DNA of 64,000 nucleotides from Ilex aquifolium (GCA_951799425.1 OX637393.1:21989744-22053743), one strand, 5' to 3'; shown: positions 22,633 to 35,735, counted from the first letter of the stretch. The notes: generated from the letters alone by a model not told the origin. Program-made: numbers and translations.

Positions 22633-23549
22633 TATATAATAAAGTAGCTTACAATTCAAATCTAAAAAGATAAACAAAATGACTTTTGCTATTCACGGTT
22701 GTGATCACTTTAAATTTTACTTTAAAGTTAATCTAACGGTTAATATTAACACCTTATATTTAATAGGAAAAATAGGTCCCTAAGGGTGTATTTGAAGTGA
22801 CTTTTTAAAAGTACTTCTACAAATTATTTTTCATAAGTATTTAAAAAAAAAATTGTGTTTGAAACCGCCCCACCACTACCTCTACCACCACCGCCGCCGC
22901 CTTCACCACCGCTGCAACCACCACCATTATTGTCGCCACCACCACTGTCGCCACCGCCACCACCGACGCCACCACCACCACTGTCGCTACCACCGCCCCA
23001 CCGTCGTCGTCGCCGCCGCCATCACCACTGCCGCCGCCACCACTGCCACCTCCACCGCCACCACCGACACTACCACCACCACTGTCGCCACCACCGCCCC
23101 ACCGTCGTCACTGCCGCCGCCATCACCACCACCGCCGCCGCCGCCACCACCACCACCGTCATCGCCTCCACCGCCACCGCCATCGCCTCCATCGCCACCA
23201 CCCCCCACCACCATTGCCGCCGTCACCACCACCACCACCGTCGCGGTCGCCGTCCCCACCACCGCGGCCACCGTCACTACCATCATCGTCACTCAAAACC
23301 CACCACCATCATCACCATTCCCACCCACGACTGCTACTACCACCACGGTCAGCGTCTTACCCACCACAACCATCACCGTCTCCCACCATTACCATTGTCG
23401 CCCACCACCGTTCACCCCCACTACAATCGATGCTTAAATTTTTTTATCTTTCTTCTATGTTTGCGATTTGATTTTGGGTGTGAATACAAATATGTTTATG
23501 TTGACATTTTTTTTATTACTTCGTGCCTTCAGGCACGAGAAATAACTAG
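22633..23549 (+). mobile_element. non-autonomous Helitron, copy 2, abutting copy 1
   Basis: Starts TATATAATAAAG directly at the CTAG of copy 1 and shares its first 230 bp (TAGCTTACAATTCAAATCT, CTAACGGTTAATATTAACAC). The 3' hairpin CGTGCCTTCAGGCACG (23,522-23,537) precedes CTAG (23,546-23,549). The triplet tract is expanded to about 550 bp. Confidence 0.8.
22868..23420. repeat. (CCN)n expansion in Helitron copy 2
   Basis: Nearly continuous CCA/CCG/TCG/TCA triplets. Three long overlapping frames of His/Pro/Thr repeats arise here and are not genes: no start context, no domain, and all frames are open because the period is three. Confidence 0.92.
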
Positions 23550-24112
23550 TATAAAATAAAGTAGCTTACAATTCAAATTTCAAAAGATAAACAAAATGAC
23601 TTTTGCTTTTCGCGGTTGAGATCGCTTTAAATTTTACTTTAAAGTTAATCTAACGGCTAATATTAACACCCTAAATTTAATAGGAAAAATAGGGTCCTAA
23701 GGGTGTCTTTGAAGTGATTTTTTAAAAGTACTTTTAGAAATTATTTCTCATAAATACTTTAAAAAAAAATAGTGTTTGAAACCGCCCCACCACTACCTCT
23801 ACCACTACCACCGCCCCCGCTACTGCCACCACCACCACTGCCGCCGTCGCCGCCACCACCACCATTGTCATCGCAGTCGCCGCCACCACCACCATCGCCA
23901 CTACCACCGCCCCCGCCCCCCGCCACCGCCACCGCCACCACCATTGTCATCGCCGCCGCCACCACCACCGCGGCCATCGCCACCACCACCATCGTCGTTG
24001 TCACCGCGGCCGCCGCCACCACCACCGTAGCCGCCGCCGCCACCACCTCTCACCCCCACTACAACTGATACTTAAATTCATTTCTCTCCTTTATGTTTGT
24101 GATTTGATTTTG
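23550..24112 (+). mobile_element. Helitron copy 3, 3'-truncated
   Basis: Begins at the CTAG of copy 2 with the same 5' region. It carries a (CCN)n tract (23,785-24,048) and the shared TTTGTGATTTGATTTTGG, then breaks off before any hairpin or CTAG. Confidence 0.7.
23785..24048. repeat. (CCN)n tract in Helitron copy 3
   Basis: Triplet tract of intermediate length, about 265 bp. The frames across it are repeat artefacts. Confidence 0.9.
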
Positions 24113-24337
24113 GATAAAGTAGTTAGTTTTGTTTGTCTTGAGTTTTTCGCGGCTCAGATCGTTTGAGAATTATTAATTCGACGATCCTAAATGGACTTTT
24201 ATTTCTTTTACAACTCTAAGGCTCTCATTTCTCATATAACTCTCCCTCTCTCTCTATATATCTCATACTGTATATAACTCTCTCTCTCACGTTTTAAACA
24301 CATTTTCACATCTCTCATATAACTCTATATAAATATA
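24113..24337 (+). mobile_element. Helitron 5' fragment, divergent copy
   Basis: ATAAAGTAG followed by a CGCGGCTCAGATCG motif like the other copies, then CT-rich TCTCTCATATAACTCTC repeats that also occur, reversed, near 35,520-35,590. Confidence 0.45.
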
Positions 24338-24363
24338 CTAGTAATTGTTCATGCCTAAAGGCA

Positions 24364-26095
24364 CTTTGAAACTTAAAAATATCACTCATAATCATAACTT
24401 TTCCTCCATTTGTTTTAATTAAAGACATTGAAATCAAATAAAAATATCAATCTCATAATAAAAATAAAACACACGAATCTGAAAACATTTCAAGTCTACT
24501 TGGTTTCTTGTTACAAATAAAAGCCAATTCTTAAGTTAACAAGAAAAACAAAAGATATAATCCATGACCCAAATAAGATTAAATCGAGTCCAACTAAATA
24601 TAGCAAAACTCATAAAAACAATATAAATTAGGTAGTGCTAGATTTTCTATAACAACGCTAGCAATATTAGTAAAATTGGGTTGGTGCATTGGGCTTTTTC
24701 ATATTTATTTCTCATCTTATCACACCCATATGATCATTATATGTCTATTCAAAAGCAAACTCTTCTTTCTTTTTTCCCATTAAATACCACAAATTGACAC
24801 CTTTTAAAGTGTTAACATAAAACCCAGAACTGGAATTTCATTTTCAAGCTTAGAGACCTTTAATCATAACATTGAAGAGATTGACCCATAATTGAAATTA
24901 ACTAAAGGCAAAGAAAGTACACACTTCTTAGCTATCTAAGCCCCAAACTTGATAGCTAGCTACATATTTATGCTTTCTACCTAAGATACTCAATGGCATG
25001 ATTAATACATACACAACTAATCACATTGAGACAAAGCCCGTGGATAGAGCACTTACCTTCAACATTTCGAAGCTTGGAATTTGTTAGCCATTTGTTTTAC
25101 TGCCATTAACCTACAACAAAATCCACTAAGAAAAAAGTCATATGGAGCATAATAACAGATAGTTAGTGGACAACACCAACAGGTGATTAAATTACACAAT
25201 TCAACAAAGCACAATAATCAAAAAAATACAAAAGAGAGGGAGAAAGAGAGAGAAATATATGTGTGTGTTGCAAACACCTCTGCTCCCTCATCAAAATCAA
25301 AGATGTGTGTGCGTGTTGAGGCGGTGGGATTTTGGGATGGAAAGAGGGTGAGAGCGAGAGATAGTTAGGAGCCAAAGGTAGTCTCTGTTTCTTAATCAAG
25401 CTCGTCGAAGCTTACATCAAAATTGTTAAATCGACAGAGTCAACTCATTGAAGCAATAACACAAACACTTGAGTGAACATCCAATCTTATAAACCTATTT
25501 CATAATTTTTTTTAAAAATGTGCTTTAAAGTTTGTGAAATTTTCAAACCTTGTTTAACACCCAAATTAAAAACCCAATTTGAAAACAAATTAGCCTACAA
25601 ATCTTATAGAATTCAATTAACACACAACATTCAATTAACACAAATCTTAATCTTAATCAAGACCCTATAAAACCTATTTCATACTAATTGACACACAATC
25701 ACTAAAATGATGGAAGTAAATTAAATTGACACACAATCTTAATATAAATAACCCTAACATTCATCAAATCAAGATACTATAAACCTATTTCATAATTAAA
25801 AAAAAATCAAATTGAAATTTCACAAACTCTATTCATCACCCAAATTGAAAATCCAATTTGAAAATAAATTAGCCTACAAATTTCACAAAAAAGAACACTC
25901 AATAATAATCAACTCAACATCCAAATGAACACTCAAGCTTAGCATTCTTGAATGTCATGACAGAAAACTTGGATCTTCTATATGGTTTAGCATTCTTGAA
26001 GCATATGAATGGCAAATTGCAAGGCATGAACCCTGAAGAGTTAAACCTCATGCATCTATTGTTCAAACTACTTTCTGTGACTCACCCAAGGAATT
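24364..26095. other. repeat-rich Helitron interior, no gene seen
   Basis: AT-rich DNA with several imperfect repeats of CAAATTGAAAACCCAATTTG type (25,550-25,900) and GA-rich microsatellite (25,230-25,255). No coding region is supported. Confidence 0.5.
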
Positions 26096-26099
26096 AAAT

Positions 26100-28508
26100 T
26101 GTGACGCCCCAATTTCCGGGGGTCCTTTATTAACCGTTGACCACCCGTCAACCCGCGGAAATACCCGTGGATGTCACTCAACCTAACACCGCGGTAGTAG
26201 TATCCCCTTAACCGGGATCTTAACTCACAATTGTTAACCGAATTCGATTATTCATTGGGTTCAACCAATATTCAATATACCATGATTTATACTCCATTAT
26301 AGTCCATTTATAACATTAGAAGGGAGGAAGGCATAGCCCAAGGGTTTGGCAAGAAAAAGAGAAAAAACTAAAATTTCAGAAAATTTGGAGGGCGTACCGG
26401 TACGCGTACCGGTACGCTATGCCCACTGGACCTCTGCGTACCGGTACGCTCTACCTTCTGGCCCTCTGCGTACCGGTACGCGTACCGGTACGATTCTGTC
26501 ACTTTTGCCTTTTTCCTTTGTTTTTCACTTCCAATCCATTCAACACACATCCTTTTCCATCCAACACATATTTAATGAAGTTTTTCCCATAAAACATGAT
26601 GCATATAAATTCTATTACAAACATTTATATGAATTTACATACCAAAACCAAGTTTTTATAATAATTTTACAAAAACTCAAAATAAAAGCCACATTCCGGC
26701 TTTCTTCAACCTTGGGGCTCGAAATGGGAGCCGTCCGTCGGTGTGAACCCAGCACCTGAAATATTTTTCCCACAAAGGGTGAGCCACGCTCAATAGGGTA
26801 TCTCCTAATGAGGCTACTCCCCAACCTATATGCATATGAAATGTTCACATGCCATAAAACATCAATTCATAACATCCCAAGCAAGGAAATCTATTCGATG
26901 ATGGAATTTGCAATGTCATGCTATGGAATGAGGTGAGACCCACTCATGCATATCAACCGAGCCCTTCCCGGCTCCTCTACACATGCAAGTGCCAATGTGT
27001 ACCAATCCGTCATTGATGTTGCACATCAAATGACCTTTCATTCTAGGGTCTTTCTTGGGGTGGATATTCATGGACTTCCACCAACGGTTCCGCGTACACC
27101 GACACATTTTATGGACTCTTATACCAACGGAGTGCGTATCCAATCACCGGGTCTCTCACCCGAGAGATAGTCTAGCCCTTCTTGCTACCCCAACCCTAAC
27201 AACCATGCAAACCGTGCGACTCGACTAGGTCATCGACCCGTCTTACCCGAGCCCACTCGTCATCCACCAAGCGTGGTGAAGACAACCACCATGCACACAC
27301 ACCCACTAAGTGCAATGCTCCCGTGCATATGAAATGTGATGTCTCATTTCAACAATATTATCATGTTCAATATGCTATGAGTAACACTTGAACATTCTAA
27401 TCATATTTCACATATTTCATGGCAAATTATATCATAAGCATATAATTCCCATCATTCCCTACAATGTCAATATATTACAAACATGTATATATATATCAAC
27501 ATTTTATCTTGGACAACACCCAAACATGTCATCACATAATCAAGTAATAACACACTTGAAGTCTCATGGCATAATATAAGCACATAGCATGCCCACAATT
27601 CACATGATCCAAGAATCACATTAGAACAATTTCATATACCCAATTCTAGAAATCTCTTGTAGAAACTTCTAACTACCGATCCAATTAGAATTGATCTTTA
27701 CCCAATTCCATATCCATTTTACCCAAATCAAACAAAAGGGGCAAGAGATACACAACCTATCATCCTACCCATTTCATTAAAACATTCTAGGTTTGGAATA
27801 AACCTTAGTAGGAGGAAACCCTACCTCTTGAAGCGTGAGGAACGACTGAGGGAAGTTCCAAGACCCGATTCAAGCAAAAACCCTCACTTCTCGAAAATTT
27901 CGTACCTTGATCTTCGGTAAAACTTGCGCTTTTTGGTATAGCCGCGTAGCCCTCGATGAGTAGAGCGACTTTAATTCTTGGCTTGCGTGAATTCGAGGTC
28001 CGTAGCACCGTAGATCGTAGAGAGAAGGTGAGTTTTCTCTCTTTTCTCCCTCTTTCTCTCTATCGGCTGAACAATCGGCTGAACAATGGGGAAAATCTAA
28101 TTTTTCCCCCTATTTATATTTTAGAATACTTGGCCCACAATTGGCCACATGTCCTACTTAATTTCGGGTCCGTTTTAATCCCGAAACGACTAAATTTCGC
28201 TCCGGTTCAAGTTCGAATTATTTTTATTTCAACTTGCCTCTACTATTTCCCAAAACTTTAAAATTTTATAAAAATTTCGTGAACGGGGTCACCCGAGGCC
28301 CGTTCGTCTCGTAAAACGCGAAAAATCCGACTATCTCGGAATTCAATGAAATTTGACAGAGTAACTAGTTTTCGCGAGACGAATCCAACGGTGAGGTCCG
28401 TTTCGTCATCCAAGTTCTAGAAAAATTCAGGTTTACAACCTGTACCGTAGTGGCAATTTACCGTTTTACCCTTTTTTCACAAAGGTTTAAATTTTCTCGG
28501 GTTTTACA
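26100..28508 (-). mobile_element. solo LTR, B family, minus orientation
   Basis: The plus-strand left end TGTGACGCCCC is the reverse of the B-element LTR 3' end, and the right end CGGGTTTTACA is the reverse of its 5' end. Internal blocks match the LTRs at 42,520 and 48,697 throughout (GTGAGCCACGCTCAATAGG, CTACCTCTTGAAGCG, the CTATTTATATTTTAG TATA region). No internal domain is attached, so it is a recombination product. Flanks share AAAT(T) at 26,096 and 28,509. It carries palindromes of the CGTACCGGTACG type, not the CCTTCCGGAAGG type of the 42-52 kb element. Confidence 0.8.
26392..26492 (-). promoter_or_regulatory. CGTACCGGTACG palindrome array in solo LTR
   Basis: Perfect palindromes at 26,392-26,417 (26 nt, two joined units), 26,436-26,449 (14 nt) and 26,469-26,492 (24 nt). 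The spacer after the first is ATGCCCACTGGACCTCT, containing GCCCACTGGA as in the other palindrome types. The array lies about 300-400 bp from the LTR 3' end, the same zone that holds CCTTCCGGAAGG copies in the related full element. Confidence 0.7.
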
Positions 28509-29220
28509 AAATTTCATGTCAAAATGTCTGAAACGTTTTTGTTTCTATAGAAATCGAAACAAATTATTGATTGAATATCAAAATTCCTATGTTTCGGTGT
28601 GTTTCGGTAGGTTTCAACCTATATTTCGTTTGTTTCGACCAATGTTTTGAAAATAAATTTTAAAATTTTTTCTTTGTCTTCAAAATATTACTGAAATGTT
28701 GATGTTTTCCAAACTCAATGAAACAAAATTTTGGTCCTTGCAATGGAAACATAACTGCTCCTAATCATAGGATACCTTGTTAATGCTCTCTTCTTTTCTT
28801 ACCACATGCAAAGGTATTGTACACATGCATATAGAAAAACAGAGACAAAATTAAGAAGAGCATAACTCACATAAACTTTCCAGGTCATGTTCTCAACCTT
28901 CACCTGCATATAACAAAAGCCAAAAACATAACTACAGAAGAACCAACAAAGAATTACAAATCAAGAGCAAGTAATAAAATAACAATACAATTGGAAAAGG
29001 GGAATAATGAATGCATGAGACCACATTCTCGGTGCCCGCACCAAACATCTATCTGAGAAGGGCCATGTTACTGGAAACATATCATGACATAGAGTCATTG
29101 ATCAATTCCATACCAAAAAGGTTAACGGCATTTGGATTTATGGGACTCAACCCATGCCCACCCAGATTCCTCTATGCAAATCCCTGGCGCCACACAACAC
29201 ACGGAGACACATATACATGC
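28509..29220. other. no gene seen
   Basis: Sequence between the solo LTR and the next element, with repeated GTTTC/GAAAC words (28,530-28,640). One 80-residue open frame at 29,011 shows no domain and runs into the LTR. Confidence 0.5.
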
Positions 29221-29225
29221 ATTCT

Positions 29226-31115
29226 TGATGAGAGCAAAATATTGCATATTTGATGGCCTCATTATATGCATTTTAACTCAATTTTTGCATTTAAGTACTT
29301 AGTGTTAGCCAAAGTTGTGAATAATGTTGATATTTTGATGTTGCATGTTTTGATAGCTTAAATGATGGATTTTAGGACTTTGCAACTATGTTGGATGTGA
29401 GGTGAAGTGGTGGACTCATGAAATGAGGATTGAGAGGCTTGGAAGGTAAAGAAATCAAGAAAAATGCATTTTGGATGAAGACCTTCCGGAAGGTTTATGA
29501 AGACCTTCCGGAAGGTTTAGCCCACTGGAATTTCGTAATTTTGACATTGTACCACTGTTTTTCTAAATTTTGACCATGATCTACTTCGAATTTGAAAAAG
29601 TGCAAAACATAAAAGTTGTAGATATGGATGTCCTTTTTATTGTGTCAAACTGTCAGCTCAATCCAACGGTTGGATCAAAATTTATTATTTTTCTACCAAA
29701 ACTGGTCCAGAGCTGTCACCAGATTCCAGTAGGTTAAACCTTCCGGAAGGTTGTCATCGTTCTTCCGGAAGGTCTTGCCCAGAATGCGAAAAACAGCCTG
29801 CAACTCAACTTTGCGGCTTGGGGGTCCCACCTAATCTTCTCCCACTTGCTCCCCAACATTATCTTACACAAGCACATGCTTCCCTTACACATTTGGAGGA
29901 CTTTGGAGGCTTTGCATTGAATAAGGCATGGGAGGGAAGTGGGCTACCATGGGGGTGTTGTCCTAGCTTGTCCAAGGCAATCAACTCAGCCCCTCTTTGG
30001 TGTAAGACCTGCACACACCTAGGGGGACCCTCCATGGACGAAATTCAAGGCTTTCACTCTCCATTATACATTCAACATTCAACACACAAGAAAAGGGGTT
30101 GGCTACCTAAGCTTAGGAGTAGATATAGAGAGAGAGTTCCAAGGTTGAAGATGATGAATAGTAATTTCGTTTTTGCATTTTCTTCATCCATGTCATTGCT
30201 GTAAGCTACATTCCTCTTGTAATCTTCATTTCTTACATTGTAATCCCCTTTATTTCAAGTATGTTGCAAGTTAATTACATGTTCTTCATTTCACCATTTA
30301 TGCTTTCAAGTTCTTCATTTTTAGTTTAAAATGGGTATTGAATGTTTTTGTTCATAGCTTTAGATTTCTTGTTGTAAGTTAATTTCCATGCTTCATGTCT
30401 TCATTATATGTCTTTACATTATGCTTGTCTTTCATTTTTATGTATGATTAGCTAGGATTTAAGTTGGTTAATCCAAGGGAAAATTCCTCTTGGGGATTCC
30501 ATTTCAACTCTTCTTCTTTCCTCCCTTTTGAGTCAAATGGTTCGGTTTGACGGGGTTGAGAGTGGATGAGTTGGTGAGCCTTTGATATTCCGTAGGCCTA
30601 GTCACGGTTTATGCTTAGATTACTCACCAATCTCGTCCCTAGCTTCTCCCGAATCAATCGTTCATTCATGCTCAATCGGAGGAAGGCTTTGAGTTGGCTT
30701 GACATTCCCATTGGAGTGAACCTTTGTGGTTAATCAACCCTTGCTTTATTTGCATTTTCATTCACAAACCAAACACAAAACTCAAATACAAGATTTTACA
30801 CTTTCTTTTCACTTTTGCAAAATCACTTTCACAAAACTCCCTTTCCTTCCCTGAGGAGACGACCTTGGAATATTTTCCAAGTAAAACACACGACCACAAA
30901 AGACTCCTTTCGATTGGGGAGCATTTTTGTGCACACCGCATCTCATTCCATCTATTTTGTTCATCACATTTCCATTCACATCCATTTTGTTGTTGTTTCC
31001 TATCTTCTTGCATCATCCGGAGGGAGAGTGACACTCCCCCATCACTATAAGCCACATACACACATTGAGGGTGAGGGTGATGTTACGAGGTTAGGAACGA
31101 CGTAATTACCAATCA
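29226..31115 (+). repeat. 5' LTR of the 29-34.7 kb element
   Basis: ACCTTCCGGAAGGT at 29,481-29,494 and 29,503-29,516, AACCTTCCGGAAGGTT at 29,737-29,752, and a shorter copy at 29,762-29,771. The second copy is followed by TTAGCCCACTGGAAT, the spacer also seen in the B-family array. A 128-residue frame at 29,818-30,204 is an LTR artefact: it is present in both LTRs with different lengths and has no domain. Confidence 0.85.
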
Positions 31116-32806
31116 GGTGCACCCTTTACATGTTCCGCCATTTTTTGTATAGAATAAGTTGGAAATGTGAAAATTTTTAAAAAAAAATTTGGAACATTTT
31201 TGTGAAAAATATTCAATATTGAACTATATTCCTCTATCTTAGTTGTTATGGGATTTGTGAATTGCTTGATCTTCATTTTGAACTTTGAATACATGAGCAC
31301 ATTATAGAAGTTTATCCTATTGCCAAGAGTATCACATATGTGTTTTCTTTCAAACTTAACCATAGTGCACCATGAACTTGTAATTTTGGTAATTTACGGA
31401 TTGAGTTCACATTTTAGTGCTTGACATGAATAGTGGAGATGAGTAAGAACCCATGTGAGCTTTAGTGCCAATTCTTGTTGGAGGGAACTTACATGTACTC
31501 AAGGAACAATTTTTCAAATTTCACATTTGTTCAATAATCTCATTATGCTTGTTTTGGTTAGGTGCATTTGTGTAGTTGATTGACTTTGTCTTGAAATGCA
31601 ATGTGCTCTCCCATGCCTATCTAGAAATGATCTTAGGCCATCTTTGATTTGCTTTGAGCCTTAGCCTTTTTCTTGTGAAAAATTTATCCCTAGTGCCATG
31701 GTTGAGCCTAATTGAATTCGTTTCTATGCCATACATTTGACCAAGCCAATGAAAATGATAAATATCTACCTTACCTTGGTTGTTCCTAGAGCTAAGTATG
31801 AGTAATCATAAAAGAGAAGGAAGTATGGTGTGGAAACTCAAACAAAAAGGATGAATGATGTTGGAACTCAAAGAGTTCAAACGGAAAAGAATGATAAAAT
31901 ACAAGAGAAGGAGAAAAATGGGTGAAAGAAGAAAAAAAGAAAAGAAAAGAAAAGAAACAAAGAATTGGTGATGGTGTGAGAATCAAAATCCCATGAAAAG
32001 AGAAGTGTTTGTCCAAGATTTAAAGTCTCTCACTCGGAACAACCCTCTTTGTTATCCTATACCCTTCATTTCACCTACCTAGATACCACCCCAAGGCCCC
32101 ATTATAACCCTTGAAAGTCCTAAATGATCTAGAGAAGCATGGGGAAGGCACACTTTTAAAGAAAAAGTAAAGTTAATTTTGCTATCTAATGCCCTAGCAT
32201 TCCTTTCATGAGATTATGCCAAGGTTGTTTCATTTGTATACATGTGCTTCATTTTTGGATTATATGTGAGCACTTTGTTTTGAGCATAAGATTCTATCTC
32301 ACATATACACATGGAGAGCATGCTAGGATAATCATGAGTGATTCATTGTTGAGAGAACACCCTTGGTGAGTTTTTGCATCGAAGCTTAATTTGGATAGCC
32401 ATGTGAATGTGAATTACGTTGAGTAAATGCTTAAATTACATGTTCATTCCACACACACACGAGTTTGAAAATGAATGTGTAGGTGAATACTCTAGAATAG
32501 CATTTAAAGATAATGTGTTTCATTTGTTTTTAGTTCGGGTGTTTTGAACAAAGCTATTTTTGAAATCCCATTGCTAGTTAAGATAGGGGAATATGCTTTA
32601 AATATTGGATATTAGCAAAAGAAGTTTGTAGGTACCTTCACTGGAAACCTTCACGAGACAAAACTCGTCCACTAGGGATCACCTAGGGGTTTAAAGGCTT
32701 ATTGCATATGCTAAATGCAATTTCGGAATTAGTATAGGTTTATTTTTTGTTTGCTTGCTTTTACATTTTGTTTGCTAGGGACTAGCAAAGCTTAAGTTGG
32801 GGGGTG
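31116..32806 (+). other. interior of the non-autonomous element
   Basis: No coding region. It shares TTTTAGGCCATCTTTGAT-type and CCTTCACGAGACAAAACTCG-type blocks with the Athila-like element and ends in AAGTTGGGGGGTG, a polypurine tract. Confidence 0.7.
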
Positions 32807-34692
32807 TGATGAGAGCAAAATATTGCATATTTGATGGCCTCATTATATGCATTTTAACTCAACTTTTGCATTTAAGTACTTAGTGTTAGCCAAAGTTGTG
32901 AATAATGTTGATATTTTGATGTTGCATGTTTTGATAGCTTAAATGATGGATTTTAGGACTTTGCAACTATGTTGGATGTGAGGTGAAGTGGTGGACTCAT
33001 GAAATGAGGATTGAGAGGCTTGGAAGGTAAAGAAATCAAGAAAAATGCATTTTGGATGAAGACCTTCCGGAAGGTTTATGAAGACCTTCCGGAAGGTTTA
33101 GCCCACTGGAATTTCGTAATTTTGACATTGTACCACTGTTTTTCTAAATTTTGACTATGATCTACTTCGAATTTGAAAAACTGCAAAACATAAAAGTTGT
33201 AGATATGGATGTCCTTTTTATTGTGTCAAAATGTCAGCTCAATCCAACGGTTGGATCAAAATTTATTATTTTTCTACCAAAACTGGTCCAGAGCTGTCAC
33301 CAGATTCCAGTAGGTTAAACCTTCCGGAAGGTTGTCATCGTTCTTCCGGAAGGTCTTGCCCAGAATGCGAAAAACAGTCTGCAACTCAACTTTGCGGCTT
33401 GGGGGTCCCACCTAATCTTCTCCCACTTGCTCCCCAACATTATCTTACACAAGCACATGCTTCCCTTACACATTTGGAGGACTTTGGAGGCTTTGCATTG
33501 AATAAGGCATGGGAGGGAAGTGGGCTACCATGGGGGTGTTGTCCTAGCTTGTCCAAGGCAATCAACTCAGCCCCTCTTTGGTGTAAGACCTGCACACACC
33601 TAGGGGGACCCTCCATGGACGAAATTCAAGGCTTTCACTCTCCATTATACATTCAACATTCAACACACAAGAAAAGGGGTTGGCTACCTAAGCTTAGGAG
33701 TAGATATAGAGAGAGAGTTCCAACGTTGAAGATGATGAATAGTAATTTCGTTTTTGCATTTTCTTCATCCATGTCATTGCTGTAAGCTACATTCCTCTTG
33801 TAATCTTCATTTCTTACATTGTAATCCCCTTTATTTCAAGTATGTTGCAAGTTAATTACATGTTCTTCATTTCACCATTTATGCTTTCAAGTTCTTCATT
33901 TTTAGCTTAAAATGGGTATTGAATGTTTTTGTTCATAGCTTTAGATTTCTTGCTTCAAGTTTAGTTTCATGCTTTAAAGCTTCATTTCTATACAATGTCT
34001 TTCATTTACATTATGCTTGTCTTTCCTTTATGCATTTTTAATATGAGTAGCTAGGATTTAAGTTGGTTAATCCAAGGGAAAATTCCTCTTGGGAATACCA
34101 TTTTCAACTCTTCTTCATTCCTCCCTTTTGAGTCGAATGGTTCGGTTTGACGGGGTTGAGAGTGGATGAGTTGGTGAGCCTTTGATATTCCGTAGGCCTA
34201 GTCACGGTTTATGCTTAGATACTCACCAATCTCGTCCCTAGCTTCCCCCGAATCAATTGTTCATTCATGCTCAATCGAAAGAAGGCTTTGAGTTGATTTG
34301 GTATTCCCATTGGAATGAACCCTTTGGATTAGCCAACACTTGCTTTATTTGCATTTTCATTTACAAACCACACACAAAACTCAAACAAAAGATTTTACAT
34401 TTTCTTTTCACTTTTGCAAAATCACTTTCACAAAACTCCCTTTCCTTCCCTGAGGAGACGACCTTGGAATACTCTTCCAAGTAAAACACCGACAACGAAA
34501 GACTCCTTGCGATTGGGGAGCACTTTTGTTCACACACACGCACTCATTTCACATCCATTTTGTTGTTGTTTCCTATCTTCTTGCATCATCCGGAGGGAGA
34601 GTGACACTCCCCCATCACTATAAGCCACATACACACATTGAGGGTGAGGGTGATGTTACGAGGTTAGGAACGACGTAATTATCAATCAATCA
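32807..34692 (+). repeat. 3' LTR of the 29-34.7 kb element
   Basis: The first ~1.15 kb is nearly identical to the 5' LTR, while 33,950-34,060 and the 3' third differ at many sites and by indels. Palindromes are at 33,062-33,075, 33,084-33,097 and 33,318-33,333. Confidence 0.85.
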
Positions 34693-34697
34693 ATTCT

Positions 34698-35534
34698 CCC
34701 ATCTTCTATACCTTTTAACAAATTTTTAGTGTTTAAGAGTGGGTAATTTGAGGTTCCAAAGAATTCTTTTGCAACACTCAAAGGTCATTTAAATTAGCCT
34801 ACAAATTTCACAAAATGAACACTCAATAATAATCAACTCAATATCCATTCCATCTTAACATTCAAAATAAACAAAAAAAACCCTATTTCATAATAAAAAA
34901 AATAAATTAAAATTTCGTAATAAACCTATTTCATAATTTCACAAACTCTATTCAACAACCAAATTAAAAACACAAACATTCAAAATCCCAAATTAATTTG
35001 ATGTTGTGTGTGTGTGTGCGCGTTGTGTGTGTGTGTGCATTATATGTGTGTTGTTTGTGAGTTTGACTGTGTGATGTGTGGTGGGATCGACTATGTGTGT
35101 GTGTGTGTCGTGTGAGATAGAGAGAGAGAGAAGGGTGTACCTGGGCGATGTGAGAGGAACCATGACAGAGAGAGGGAGGGTTGTGCTGCTGGTTTAGCTA
35201 TGGCAGACGAGAGAGAGAGAGAGAGAGAGAGAAGTCGCTGGTTACTGCTGGCATGTGTGTGTGTTATGGGGTGGCGTGTGTTGGGTTAAAATGGGCTGGA
35301 GAAAGTTTTGTGTTGGATGCATTGTGAACCTTTAGATTAAGTTGAAAGAATTGAGATGAAATTTTGTCCATTGAATTAAAAGTAGATTAAATCTGAGTCG
35401 TCCTTATACTTCCCAAATGAATTAAATTTGGATTAAATTTTAAAGTAAAAATAGATTCAAAATTAGTTCTATCTTATTAGTATAGATATAGAGAGAGATG
35501 AGATGAGATAGCGTGTTTAAAAGTCTAAGAGATA

Positions 35535-35566
<32 letters not shown>

Positions 35567-35735
35567 TTATATGAGAGATAAGAATGTTAGAGTTAAGTCC
35601 AATTATGATCGTCGGATCAGTATTTATGAGATGATCTGAACCGTCTTTTATGTTGGGATTACGTTGTTCGTTGGATGTGTTTATTTATTGTCTCAAAACG
35701 ATATGGACCTCTCTTTGTTTACAAAATTCAAACTC
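34698..35735. other. Helitron-like flank with microsatellites, no gene seen
   Basis: Contains (TG)n runs (35,004-35,060 and 35,094-35,107), (GA)n runs (35,118-35,231 and 35,530-35,566) and the AAATTAGCCTACAAAT repeat. No coding region is supported. Confidence 0.5.

Larger units (their letters stand above)
29226..34692 (+). mobile_element. non-autonomous LTR retrotransposon, TSD ATTCT
   Basis: LTRs at 29,226-31,115 and 32,807-34,692 (TGATGAGAGC ... CAATCA) flank a 1.69-kb interior. The target duplication ATTCT is at 29,221-29,225 and 34,693-34,697. The interior has no gag or pol, and the bases after the first LTR (GGTGCACCC) are not a normal primer site. It does retain the 3' region of an Athila-like element (homologous to 5,900-7,555) and a polypurine tract before the second LTR. 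It is best read as an internal deletion derivative of the family whose intact 5' end is at 62,285. Confidence 0.88.

Noticed and set aside
22853-23559. Long overlapping open frames rich in Pro, His and Thr (extensin-like)
   Set aside because: All frames on both strands are open because the DNA is a CCN triplet repeat inside Helitrons; there is no signal peptide, domain or promoter.
33231-33785. 184-residue frame in the 3' LTR
   Set aside because: The matching frame in the other LTR is shorter (29,818-30,204), there is no domain, and it ignores LTR signals; a chance frame.
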